NCBI GenBank assembly: GCA_041441465.1
Contig: JASDSY010000031.1
Span: 207,486-271,485, forward strand
Reading direction: 5' to 3'
Source of the DNA: JASDSY01 sp041441465
GTDB lineage: Bacteria > Muiribacteriota > UBA9980
Length of the DNA stretch: 64,000 nt
The translations under genes and the position numbers were made by a program. Below are positions 29,182 to 38,441 of this stretch, one piece after another. The notes beneath the pieces were generated by a model. The model was not told where the DNA came from. It saw nothing but the letters and a program-made list of their open reading frames with translations, and ran no database searches. How positions within the stretch are numbered: position 1 is the first letter of the stretch; each line of letters starts with the position of its first letter.

Positions 29182-30429
29182 ATAAAAAACTTTTTAAAAA
29201 ATGATTTAATTCAAAAAATAATTCAAACTTTTTCTATTAAAATAATAACAATAATATTAGGACTAATAAGTTCTATAATTGTTACACGTGGATTAGGCCC
29301 AGAAGGAAGAGGAATTTATAGTATTGCTTTAAATATAGCATTGTTAGGTATTCAGTTTGGGTGTTTAGGATTAAATAACTCTAATATATATTATTCAGCT
29401 AAAGATAATAAAGTAGTTAATGAATTAATAAGTAACAGTTTATTTTTAGGATTAATTATTTTTATTTTTATAATAATTATTTATTTTTTTTCGGCTTGTT
29501 TTATTAATTTTTTTCCGGTGTCAGGATTAACATTATTTTTAACTTTAATTTGGATACCAATTTTTATTACTTCAAATTTATTACAAAATTTATTGTTGGG
29601 AATAAACAAAGTTAATTATTATAACATAACAGAATTAAATGGAAAAATATTGATTTTTGTTACTACATTTGGTTTATTTTTTTTTAATGTAAAAAATTTA
29701 AATTTATATTTAATTTCAAATATTATTTCATTTGTTTATTCAATTTTATTTTCAATATTTTATTTAAAAAAATGTTTTTATAATTATGAGTTAAAGTTTT
29801 ATAGTGAAATATTTAAAAAAAGTATAAAATATGGAATATTATCTTATATAGCTTGTTTATTTCTTTTTATAATTAACAAAGTTGATATTTTTTTTATTAA
29901 AAAATATTTAGGAAATGAAATTACTGGTTATTATGCTACTGCTCTTTTAATAATTGATAATTTAAACTTACTTTCTACTGTAGTTGGAATATTATTATTT
30001 CCAAAATTAGTGAAAATGTTAGATTTAGTAAAAAAATGGAATTATGTAAAAAAGATTTCTGGTTATATTTTATTATTTAATTTATTGATATGTATTATAA
30101 TTATTTTATTTGGTGATATTATCGTAAAAATTCTATTCGGAATAAAATTTGTGAATACTGTTCCAATAATTATTTGTATGTTACCAAATGTTATTTTAAC
30201 AAGTATTAGTAATGTATTTGGTAACTTTATAACGAGTATTGATGTTCCAAAAATATTATTATTTTTTTATTTTATTTTAATGATTTTGAATTATTATTTG
30301 AATTATTATTTAATATTAAATTTTGGAATATACGGAGCCATTAGCGTTTCTATTTTAACAAAAGTATTAATAGTAATTGGTCTTTTTTTAATTTCTAAAA
30401 ATATTATCTCTAATAAGGTTATGGTATAA
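29182..30429 (+). CDS. wzx: Wzx-like flippase with apparent AUA start
   Basis: Polytopic flippase of the MATE/Wzx superfamily, about 415 residues if started at ATA 29182. The first canonical start in frame is TTG 29341, but the 53 codons before it encode a typical Wzx N-terminus (KNFLKNDLIQKIIQTF, then TRGLGPEGRGIYS). The frame is closed by TAG at 29164. AGGAAGG at 29165-29171 is a strong SD 10 bases before the ATA. The nearby ATG at 29201 is out of frame and meets a stop two codons later. Either a real AUA start or an ATG that mutated; see findings. Confidence 0.8.
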   Translation: MKNFLKNDLIQKIIQTFSIKIITIILGLISSIIVTRGLGPEGRGIYSIALNIALLGIQFGCLGLNNSNIYYSAKDNKVVNELISNSLFLGLIIFIFIIIIYFFSACFINFFPVSGLTLFLTLIWIPIFITSNLLQNLLLGINKVNYYNITELNGKILIFVTTFGLFFFNVKNLNLYLISNIISFVYSILFSIFYLKKCFYNYELKFYSEIFKKSIKYGILSYIACLFLFIINKVDIFFIKKYLGNEITGYYATALLIIDNLNLLSTVVGILLFPKLVKMLDLVKKWNYVKKISGYILLFNLLICIIIILFGDIIVKILFGIKFVNTVPIIICMLPNVILTSISNVFGNFITSIDVPKILLFFYFILMILNYYLNYYLILNFGIYGAISVSILTKVLIVIGLFLISKNIISNKVMV

Positions 30430-30431
30430 AT

Positions 30432-32303
30432 ATGTGTGGTATAATAGGTTTTTCAATAAGATTAAATAACAAAATATCAAATCAAACATTTAAAAAAATG
30501 GCTGATACGATAAATTATCGAGGACCAAATGATGAAGGCTATTTTTTATTAGAAAATGATAACTTTCAATTTGGTTTAGCTCAAAAAAGACTTTCTATAA
30601 TAGATTTATCACCACTTGGACATCAGCCGATGCATTTTGAAAACTTATCAATAGTTTTTAATGGTGAAATTTATAATTTTAATGAAATAAAGCAGGAGCT
30701 TGAAAAATTAGGGTACAATTTTATTTCAAAAAGTGATACTGAAGTTATACTAAAAGCATTTCATAAATGGGGTATTAATTGTATTAGTAAATTTAATGGA
30801 ATGTTCGCTATTGCTATTTTTGATAGAATTACAGAAGAACTATATCTTATTCGTGATAGAATGGGAGTAAAACCATTATATTACTATTATAATGGTTTTG
30901 ATATTGTTTTTGCTTCAGAACTTAAACCAATAATGGCTTATCCATATTTTCAAAAAGAATTGAATTTTGAGGCATTAAATTCATATTTATTTCATGGTTA
31001 TATATCTGCTCCTGATACAATATTTAAAAATGTTTATAAGCTCAAGCCTGGTCATTATCTTAAATGGAAAAAAGGTAAAATTGAATTAATAAATTATTGG
31101 TCTCTTATTGAAAAGTTTAATAACTCTATAATGCTTTATAATTTATCAGAAAAAGAACATTTAAAAAATCTTGATGCATTAATTACAAGTTCTGTAAAAT
31201 ATCGAATGATATCTGATGTTCCGATTGGCTGTTTTTTAAGTGGCGGTTTTGATTCTTCTCTTATAGCCGCTATGATGCAAAAGCTATCTAATGTACCAAT
31301 AAATACTTTTACAATAGGTTTTAATGAAAACAAATACAATGAAGCTAAACATGCCAAAGTAGTTGCACAACATATAGGCACCTGTCATCATGAGTTATAT
31401 CTTCCAATAAAAGATGCCGAACAATTAATATTTGAAATTCCAGAATATTATGACGAACCTTTTGCCGATTCATCACAAATACCAACGATGCTTGTTAGCC
31501 GCTTAACAAAATCAAAAGTTACAGTTGCACTTTCCGGTGACGCCGGCGATGAGCTTTTTTGCGGTTATACAAGATATGATGTAGCCTTAAAATATTTAAA
31601 ATATAAATTAATAAGTAAACCAATTAATTCTATCTCAAATTTAATTAACTTACCATTTATTTTAGACAAAATTAATTATAAATTAATCAAATTATTATAT
31701 CTTAATAATAATAATAATATAATTAATTTTGCATATTTGGTATCTAAATTTTATATAGATCATCTTATAAAAAATCATAATTTTAATTTTAATAAAAAAT
31801 ATTTTGACAATGCTGCATATTCTAATAATATTCAAGAAGCATATATGATACAGGATCTGATTATGTACTTGCCGGATGATATTTTAACTAAAGTTGACAG
31901 AGCATCAATGTCAGCTTCCTTAGAGGCAAGAACACCTCTTCTTGACTATAGAATTATAGAATATTCTTTAAGTATTCCTCATAATTTAAAATATTCAAAT
32001 CAAATAACAAAATATTTATTAAAAAAATTAACTTATTGTTATATTCCTGAAAAAATTATGAACAGACCCAAAATGGGATTTGGAATTCCTATTTTAAATT
32101 GGCTTCATAATGATCTTAATTATCTTATTGAAAAATATATGAATTTTAATTTTATCAAACGACAAAATATATTTGAATATGAAAAAATAAAATATTTAAT
32201 TTTAAGATTTAATAAAGAAGAAAAAAATGTATATGTTAATGGAGTTATTTGGAATATATTAATATTTCAAATGTGGTATGATAAATATATCAACGGAGTA
32301 TAA
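30432..32303 (+). CDS. asnB: Asparagine synthetase (glutamine-hydrolysing) family
   Basis: 623 residues. MCGIIGF gives the Cys2 glutaminase nucleophile; RLSIIDLSPLGHQP and VFNGEIYNF complete the Ntn domain. The synthetase domain has the PPi loop CFLSGGFDSSLIAAM and SGDAGDELFCGYTRY, with KVDRASMSASLEARTPLLD. In polysaccharide loci such proteins usually transfer glutamine nitrogen to a carboxyl on a uronic acid (as proposed for WbpS-like proteins) rather than make asparagine. Two bases after the flippase; a run of asparagines (NNNNN near 425) is encoded by an AAT-rich tract. Confidence 0.92.
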   Translation: MCGIIGFSIRLNNKISNQTFKKMADTINYRGPNDEGYFLLENDNFQFGLAQKRLSIIDLSPLGHQPMHFENLSIVFNGEIYNFNEIKQELEKLGYNFISKSDTEVILKAFHKWGINCISKFNGMFAIAIFDRITEELYLIRDRMGVKPLYYYYNGFDIVFASELKPIMAYPYFQKELNFEALNSYLFHGYISAPDTIFKNVYKLKPGHYLKWKKGKIELINYWSLIEKFNNSIMLYNLSEKEHLKNLDALITSSVKYRMISDVPIGCFLSGGFDSSLIAAMMQKLSNVPINTFTIGFNENKYNEAKHAKVVAQHIGTCHHELYLPIKDAEQLIFEIPEYYDEPFADSSQIPTMLVSRLTKSKVTVALSGDAGDELFCGYTRYDVALKYLKYKLISKPINSISNLINLPFILDKINYKLIKLLYLNNNNNIINFAYLVSKFYIDHLIKNHNFNFNKKYFDNAAYSNNIQEAYMIQDLIMYLPDDILTKVDRASMSASLEARTPLLDYRIIEYSLSIPHNLKYSNQITKYLLKKLTYCYIPEKIMNRPKMGFGIPILNWLHNDLNYLIEKYMNFNFIKRQNIFEYEKIKYLILRFNKEEKNVYVNGVIWNILIFQMWYDKYINGV

Positions 32304-32305
32304 CA

Positions 32306-33529
32306 TTGAAAAAAATTTTAATTTTAATACATTCTTTATCCGGTGGTGGCGCTGAAAAAGTCGCATCATGGTTAAGTTGTGCATTAAAACACAATGTGAC
32401 AATTTGTGTTTGTGATAAAAAACCAGGTATCTGTTATGATAATTGTGGAAATATAATTGACTTAAATATTCCTGGTAGTAATAATTTATTAAAAAAAATA
32501 TATTATAATATTAAAAAAATAATTAAAGTATATAACATTAAAAAAAGTTTTAAGCCTGATTTAACTATAAGTTTCCTTGAAACTTATAACATTGTAAATG
32601 TTTTAACTAATTTTTACGGAAAAGCATTTTTAAGTATTAGGGATTTTAAATCTCTTACTGTTGTCAATTTTGCTAATTATGGTATAATTGGAATTATACA
32701 TAAATATTTTATAAAACTATTTTATAATAAAGCTGATAAAATAATTACTGTTTCACGTGGAGTTTTAGAAGACCTTAAAGTTAATTTTAAAATTAGATCA
32801 ACCTTACTAAAAGTAATATACAATCCATTAAAATTAGATGAAATTAAAAAAAAATCCGAAGAAGACATTCCAGTAAAATATTCTTTTTTAAATAACAAAA
32901 AATTTATAATAAATTCAGGTAGACTTTGTTATGAAAAAGGTCAAAATCATCTTATAAAAATATTTAAAAAAATCAAGGAAAAAAATCAAGAAATTAAACT
33001 CGTAATAATGGGTATTGGAGATTTAAAAGACGAACTTATTGATTTATCACAAAAAAGCGGATTGAAAACATTTGTTTTCGATCAAAATAATAACAAAAAA
33101 ATTGATGATTATGATATATATTTTATAGGCTTTCAAAAAAATCCATTTTGCTTTATATCTAAATCAAAGGCATTTGTTTTTACATCTTTACAAGAAGGAT
33201 TTCCAAATGCCCTATTAGAAGCCATGGGCTGTAGTGTCCCGTTAGTATCTTCAGATTGTGATAGTGGTCCGAGAGAAATAATGGCTCCAGATACAAATAT
33301 AAAACAAAAAACTTTATTACCTGAATTAACTGATTGTGGTTTTTTAATGCCTATATTTAACAACAATGATAATAATGAAACCACTTACAATATTTGGGCT
33401 GATTCAATAGTAAGTATTATTAATAATGAGGAATTAAAAAAGAATTTTACAGAGGGAATAAAAAAAATAATAAATTTGTTTTCTGAAAAAATAATAGCTG
33501 ATGAATGGAATAAAATTATAAATAATTAA
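32306..33529 (+). CDS. GT4-type glycosyltransferase
   Basis: 407 residues. SLSGGGAEKVASWLS, ISIRDFKSL-like region, SGRLCYEKGQNHLI and the donor motif LQEGFPNALLEAMGCSVPLVSSDCDSGPREIM (cited in part: EGFPNALLE, DSGPREI) resemble PglA/PglJ-type N-acetylgalactosamine transferases. Starts at TTG 32306 with GGAG at 32295-32298. One of several GT4 enzymes of block 2. Confidence 0.88.
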   Translation: MKKILILIHSLSGGGAEKVASWLSCALKHNVTICVCDKKPGICYDNCGNIIDLNIPGSNNLLKKIYYNIKKIIKVYNIKKSFKPDLTISFLETYNIVNVLTNFYGKAFLSIRDFKSLTVVNFANYGIIGIIHKYFIKLFYNKADKIITVSRGVLEDLKVNFKIRSTLLKVIYNPLKLDEIKKKSEEDIPVKYSFLNNKKFIINSGRLCYEKGQNHLIKIFKKIKEKNQEIKLVIMGIGDLKDELIDLSQKSGLKTFVFDQNNNKKIDDYDIYFIGFQKNPFCFISKSKAFVFTSLQEGFPNALLEAMGCSVPLVSSDCDSGPREIMAPDTNIKQKTLLPELTDCGFLMPIFNNNDNNETTYNIWADSIVSIINNEELKKNFTEGIKKIINLFSEKIIADEWNKIINN

Positions 33530-33556
33530 ATAAAAAAGGAGAATTTTCAAAATAAA

Positions 33557-34975
33557 ATGGATAAAGTAATATTGGTTAAAACAAGTCCAGAATATCCAGA
33601 TTTTCCTTATGAAGAAACTAAAACAAATAACATTTTTGATTCTTTAAAACAGATTTTTTTTAATTTAGATTTAGATAAGGAAAATTATGAAAAAGATAAC
33701 TGGAATCCATTCAAAAATATGGTTTCTGAAGGTGGAACTGTACTTATAAAACCTAATTGGGTTCTTGATTGCAACCCATATAATTGTGGTAGCCTCGATG
33801 GGCTTATTACACATACATCTTTAATAAAAGTTATTGTAGATTATGTTTTAAAAGCAATTAATTTTAAAGGGAAAATCATAGTTGGAGATTCTCCTTTACA
33901 AAGTTGTAATTTTGATAAATTAATTAAAAATAACAAGGTTTACGAGTTATTTCAAAATTATTCTTTAAAATATAAAACTGTTGAATTTATAATTGAAGAT
34001 TGGCGTATAACAACATTTGATTTATTAAGTAATGATATACAAAAAAGTAAAAATATACAAATAAAAAATTATAAATTGATAGATTTAAAAAAAGAAAGTT
34101 TATTAAATGATATTTCTGATTACTCTGATTTATTCAGAGTTTCTTACTATAATTCTGACCTAATGAAAAAACATCATAATTATGAAAAAAATGAGTATTT
34201 AGTTACAGGTAGAATTTTTGAGGCAGACTTTATTGTAAATATTCCGAAAATGAAAACTCATATTAAAGCTGGTATAACAGGCGGATTGAAAAATCTTGTT
34301 GGTATAAATGGGCATAAAGAATTTTTACCACACCATATAAAAGGATCATATTTTGAAGGCGGAGATAATTATATCAATTCTTCGTTATTCAAAAGGCTGT
34401 TTGAAACTTATGATGAAATAGTTTGGCGTAACATTCAAAAAAATAAAATTTTAAAAAATAAAATTAATTTTTTTATACTTAATATATTAAAGTTTTTTTA
34501 TAAAATTTCAAGTTTCGATTGGTGTATGACTGGAAGCTGGAGTGGAAATGAAACTATATGGCGTACCACTCTTGATTTAAATCATATATTATATTTTTAT
34601 GATCAAAGAAATGAAGAACTTTCTAATAAAAAACAAAGAAATGTTTTAACAATAATTGATGGTATTATTTCAGGGGAAGGGGAAGGACCTCTAACTCCTG
34701 TAGATAAAAAAACTGGTTTAATAATAGGAAGTTTTAATCCTGCGCTTACCGATGCGGTTCAATGCCAGATTTTAGGTTATAACCTGTCAAGAGTTCCTAC
34801 TGTTTATAACGCTTTATATAATATAAAGTCAAATTTTGTATTGGGAAAAAATGAAAAAATAATTGTTAAGATTATTGATAATAAAAAAATTCATGACAAA
34901 GAATTATCAGAATTAGAAAGTTATAATTTTAAAGTTCCATATTTTTGGAGAAGAGCTAAAAAACAAATAAAATAG
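33557..34975 (+). CDS. DUF362 domain protein
   Basis: 472 residues. GTVLIKPNWVLDCNP near the start, VGDSPLQSCNFDKL and the conserved NIPKMKTHIKAGITGGLKNLVGING (in parts: IPKMKTH, GGLKNLVGING) are DUF362 hallmarks; GIISGEGEGPLTP and NPALTDAVQ follow. No ferredoxin-type cysteine clusters are visible, unlike many DUF362 proteins. Function is not established; in glycan loci it occurs beside PaaK-like ligases, as here. Confidence 0.82.
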   Translation: MDKVILVKTSPEYPDFPYEETKTNNIFDSLKQIFFNLDLDKENYEKDNWNPFKNMVSEGGTVLIKPNWVLDCNPYNCGSLDGLITHTSLIKVIVDYVLKAINFKGKIIVGDSPLQSCNFDKLIKNNKVYELFQNYSLKYKTVEFIIEDWRITTFDLLSNDIQKSKNIQIKNYKLIDLKKESLLNDISDYSDLFRVSYYNSDLMKKHHNYEKNEYLVTGRIFEADFIVNIPKMKTHIKAGITGGLKNLVGINGHKEFLPHHIKGSYFEGGDNYINSSLFKRLFETYDEIVWRNIQKNKILKNKINFFILNILKFFYKISSFDWCMTGSWSGNETIWRTTLDLNHILYFYDQRNEELSNKKQRNVLTIIDGIISGEGEGPLTPVDKKTGLIIGSFNPALTDAVQCQILGYNLSRVPTVYNALYNIKSNFVLGKNEKIIVKIIDNKKIHDKELSELESYNFKVPYFWRRAKKQIK

Positions 34976-34978
34976 GTT

Positions 34979-36283
34979 GTGACAAAAATGAATTTAAATT
35001 TTATTTATAATATGTATTTTAAATATGTACGAAAAAGTAGCTCCGATTTTTATTCTGATTCTGAATATGATAATATAAAAAAATTATTATTAGATAGTTA
35101 TTCAGTTAACTCTTTAAATCAGATATTTAAATATGCTACTGAAAATATTCCATATTACAAGTTAATTGATAAAAAAACTTTTAAAGAATTACCAATTTTA
35201 ACTAAAGATATCATTCGTAAAGAATTTGATAATTTACATAAACAAATACTTAGCAAAGATGCTTTTATTAATATGTCAGGCGGTTCTACTGGTCAACCTG
35301 TTAAAATAATTCAAGATGATACTTATAAAAAATTTATAAGATATACTTTAAATTATTATTATGAAGAAATTTTAAATATTAACTATAATTCTATAAAAAA
35401 ATATATAATATGGGGTTCTGAAAAAGATATTTTAGTTTGGTATGGAGACTGGAAGAAAAAAATAAAAAATTATTTGGAAAATTCAAAGCAAATTAATGCT
35501 TTTAACATAAATGAGCAAAAAATTTTTAACCTTGTAAATGATTTAAATTCATTTAAACCAGATTATTTATCAGGTTATGCTACTTCTCTTTATGAAATTG
35601 CAAGAATAATTAAAAATAAAGGACTCCATTTAAAGTTTAAACCGTTGGTTATAGTTAGCAATGCAGAAACATTACAAGATTTTATGCGTCAAGAAATAGA
35701 AAACGTATTTCAAGCTAAAGTTCATGATTTTTATGGTTCGCGAGAAACAGGAGCTTTAGGCGGAGAATGTAAAAAAGGAAATTATCATTTTTTTAATTTT
35801 AACCAATGGATTGATTTAGTTAAAGATGAAAGTGAATATTATAAAATATTAGTAACAACTTTACATAATTATTCAATGCCATTGTTAAAATATGAAATTG
35901 GTGATTTATGCACTAAATTAGAAGAAAAATGCTCTTGTGGTTGTAGTTTGCCGACAGTAAAAAAAATTATAGGCAGGATATCTGATAATTTTATTACTTC
36001 AAGTGGAAATATAATTCATGGCGAATATTTTACTCATTTGCTTTATTTTAAAGAAAATATAAAAAAATTTAAAATTGTTCAAGAAGATTACGAAAAAATT
36101 TGCTTTTATATAGAAACAGATGAATTAAAAGAACTTTCTAAAGCAGAAATCAAAAGTATAAACGAAGCAGTTAAAACGGTTATGGGAAATAATGTTAATA
36201 TTTATTTTTTTTATCAAAAAATAGAACCAACACAAAATGGCAAATATTTATTTACATTAAGTAAAGTATACAAAAGAAAATAA
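34979..36283 (+). CDS. PaaK/CapK-like adenylate-forming protein
   Basis: 434 residues of the phenylacetate-CoA ligase (CapK) superfamily. NMSGGSTGQPVKI is the AMP/phosphate loop, SNAETLQDFMRQEIENVF and DFYGSRETGALGGECK form the adenylate pocket, and EIGDLCT with CSCGCSLPTVKKIIGRISD is the hinge with three cysteines. It should activate a carboxylate as an acyl-adenylate. GTG 34979 and ATG 34988 are both possible starts. Ends inside the start of the next gene (1-base overlap). Confidence 0.85.
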   Translation: MTKMNLNFIYNMYFKYVRKSSSDFYSDSEYDNIKKLLLDSYSVNSLNQIFKYATENIPYYKLIDKKTFKELPILTKDIIRKEFDNLHKQILSKDAFINMSGGSTGQPVKIIQDDTYKKFIRYTLNYYYEEILNINYNSIKKYIIWGSEKDILVWYGDWKKKIKNYLENSKQINAFNINEQKIFNLVNDLNSFKPDYLSGYATSLYEIARIIKNKGLHLKFKPLVIVSNAETLQDFMRQEIENVFQAKVHDFYGSRETGALGGECKKGNYHFFNFNQWIDLVKDESEYYKILVTTLHNYSMPLLKYEIGDLCTKLEEKCSCGCSLPTVKKIIGRISDNFITSSGNIIHGEYFTHLLYFKENIKKFKIVQEDYEKICFYIETDELKELSKAEIKSINEAVKTVMGNNVNIYFFYQKIEPTQNGKYLFTLSKVYKRK

Positions 36284-37731
36284 TGAAAAAAAAATCTTAT
36301 GAAAATATTTTATTGTTTTATATTTTTATTTGTGGAATAATTTTTTCTACAAGTTATGAACATTACTTCACATATTTTATTACTTTAATAAATATAACTT
36401 TTATTAGTTATTCTTTTCTTTATCTTAATAAAACCAAAAACATTATTACCTTGTTAAGTCTTTCTTTCATTGGTATAGATTATCATTTATTTTCTTTATT
36501 TTTTCTTTACTTTCCATTAATTTTTACACATAAATTTAATTCCATAAATTTTAGTATATTATTACTATTATTATATTCGTCAATAGTATTTTTAAGTAAT
36601 TCAATAATATTTAATTATTCGATAATTAACTTTGTAATGTGGTTAATAACTTTTTTTACTCCACTAATATTGTTTATGTATTTTTCAAAGTTTAATTATA
36701 ATGCTGTTGATATAAAAAACATTATTAATTTTTTTATTAAATTAATATCGTTACAGATTTTTTTGTTATTTATTCAATTCTTATGTATTAGTGATTTTAA
36801 ACCAGGCGATTGGGCAATGGGAAGTTTACATGATGCTAACAAAGTTACATTTTATTTAATAATTTTATTAGTATTCAAAATTTTTGAATATTTTATAACA
36901 GATAAATTAAATATCAAAAAAATAATTTTTCTTTTTTTATGTTCAATAATGATTATTTTTTGTGATGGCAAATCAGTTATTTTATCATTTTTAATCGGAT
37001 TAGTATTTTATTCTTTAATTATGTTAAAAAGTAATATATTTAAAAACAAATTATTAATTAAAATATTAATTGTGATGTTTGTTTTTATGATTATAAATTT
37101 AGATTTTTTTGTTAATAATTATTTTGAATTTTTTTACGGAACTTCAATGTCAATAAAATCATTTATAGAAAATTTTTCTAGTTTAGAAAATTTTTCAAAT
37201 AAATATTTATTTTATAATAGAATTTTTTTAGATATGTTTAATGAAAATAAATTAATATGGATTTTTGGAACAGGACCTGGTACCTTAGGAAGTCGTGCAT
37301 CAAATTTTTTATCTTATGATACAATTTATACACAAAGTAAAAATATTGTAGAAATTTTTATACTTCCTAAAACATCTTATTGGGTTAAGATATACTTGGC
37401 CGATTTATGGACGGAAGATATTGTAAATAATGTAAAGTGGCATTCAGCAGTACTAACATATCCATTTTCTGGAATAAACAGTTTAAAAGCTGAAATAGGA
37501 TTAGTTGGAATAGTTTTTTATATAGGTATAATTTTTTTAATTATTCAAAAATTATTTAATAATTTTTTTTTTGAAAAAGAATTATTAATAAAAAAAATAA
37601 TTTTAACATTGACATTAGTTTTTATTACAATACCCATTTTACTTTTATTTGATAACTATCAAGAACAACCACAAATAATGATACCTTTATTTTTAATTAG
37701 TTCATTTATATTAAAGAAAAAAATTAACTAA
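36283..37731 (+). CDS. Wzy-like O-antigen polymerase
   Basis: 482 residues with at least ten hydrophobic segments and a large periplasmic loop at about 285-400, where FGTGPGTLGSRASNF and NSLKAEIGLVGIVFYIGII resemble O-antigen ligase/polymerase proteins. Polymerases diverge fast, so the call rests on topology, the loop motif and position beside Wzx. The coding sequence begins with nine consecutive A after the ATG. Confidence 0.75.
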   Translation: MKKKSYENILLFYIFICGIIFSTSYEHYFTYFITLINITFISYSFLYLNKTKNIITLLSLSFIGIDYHLFSLFFLYFPLIFTHKFNSINFSILLLLLYSSIVFLSNSIIFNYSIINFVMWLITFFTPLILFMYFSKFNYNAVDIKNIINFFIKLISLQIFLLFIQFLCISDFKPGDWAMGSLHDANKVTFYLIILLVFKIFEYFITDKLNIKKIIFLFLCSIMIIFCDGKSVILSFLIGLVFYSLIMLKSNIFKNKLLIKILIVMFVFMIINLDFFVNNYFEFFYGTSMSIKSFIENFSSLENFSNKYLFYNRIFLDMFNENKLIWIFGTGPGTLGSRASNFLSYDTIYTQSKNIVEIFILPKTSYWVKIYLADLWTEDIVNNVKWHSAVLTYPFSGINSLKAEIGLVGIVFYIGIIFLIIQKLFNNFFFEKELLIKKIILTLTLVFITIPILLLFDNYQEQPQIMIPLFLISSFILKKKIN

Positions 37732-37763
37732 CTTTTTTAAAAATTGTATAAAGAAAGTAAAAT

Positions 37764-38358
37764 ATGTTTGTTAAACTTAGAAATTTATTAATAAAATTTA
37801 ATACTAATAGAACATCAAATTCTTATATTACAAAATTAAGAAAAAAAAGATTTAGTATTTTTGAAGAATTAATTTGTACATTAAGAAAAAAATTAAAATA
37901 TAATGATAAAATAAAGATATTAGATATAGGTGGTACATTTGAATATTTGCAACAAATATATGATACTCAAAATAATCCTTTAAATTTGGAAATTACATTA
38001 TTAAATTTAGAACTACCTAATTCAAAATTAGACTTAGATTATTTTAAAGCTGTTATTGGAAATGCAAAGGGTTGCCAGATATATTTATCTACAAACCCCT
38101 AATTTATATTTTCCAATTGAACCACATGATCAACTTCCATTAATTCAATTTTTACCGTTGAATTTAAAATTAAAAATTTTAAGTTTTTTTAATAAAACAA
38201 GTATAAAACATGAATATTCATGTTTTATTAATAATCCAATCAATTTATTAAGTATTGATGAATTAAGATTTTTGTTTAATTCTCAATTTTATCACATATA
38301 TAAAGAAAGGTTCTTTATATTAACTAAATCATTTATTGTTTATTCAAAAGTAAATTAA
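37764..38358 (+). pseudogene. Broken SAM methyltransferase (internal deletion plus frameshift)
   Basis: Two frames encode the two ends of one methyltransferase. The first (37764-38102) holds IKILDIGGTFEYLQQIY and ITLLNLELPN, ending just after FKAVIGNAKG. The second (open around 38056-38358) continues RVARYIYLQTPNLYFPIEPHDQLPL and ends with YKERFFILTKSFIVYSKVN. Relatives have about 45-50 residues, with the F-x-N-S-V-I-E-H motif, between these parts. The join is at about 38066-38072. The product would lack an active-site strand and be frameshifted, so likely inactive. Confidence 0.82.
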
Positions 38359-38441
38359 ACTATAATTTTATTTAAAAATGTGTTATAATTATAATTTATT
38401 GTTTTACTCTAAATCATAAATTAGGAGTATGTTTAATTATT

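Noticed and set aside
31690..31725. AAT microsatellite as a regulatory or unstable repeat
   Set aside because: It encodes a short asparagine run in a variable loop of AsnB and is imperfect; in this composition it is unremarkable.
38056..38358. 100-codon frame as an independent small gene
   Set aside because: It is the 3' half of the broken methyltransferase, continuing family motifs of the first half in another frame.
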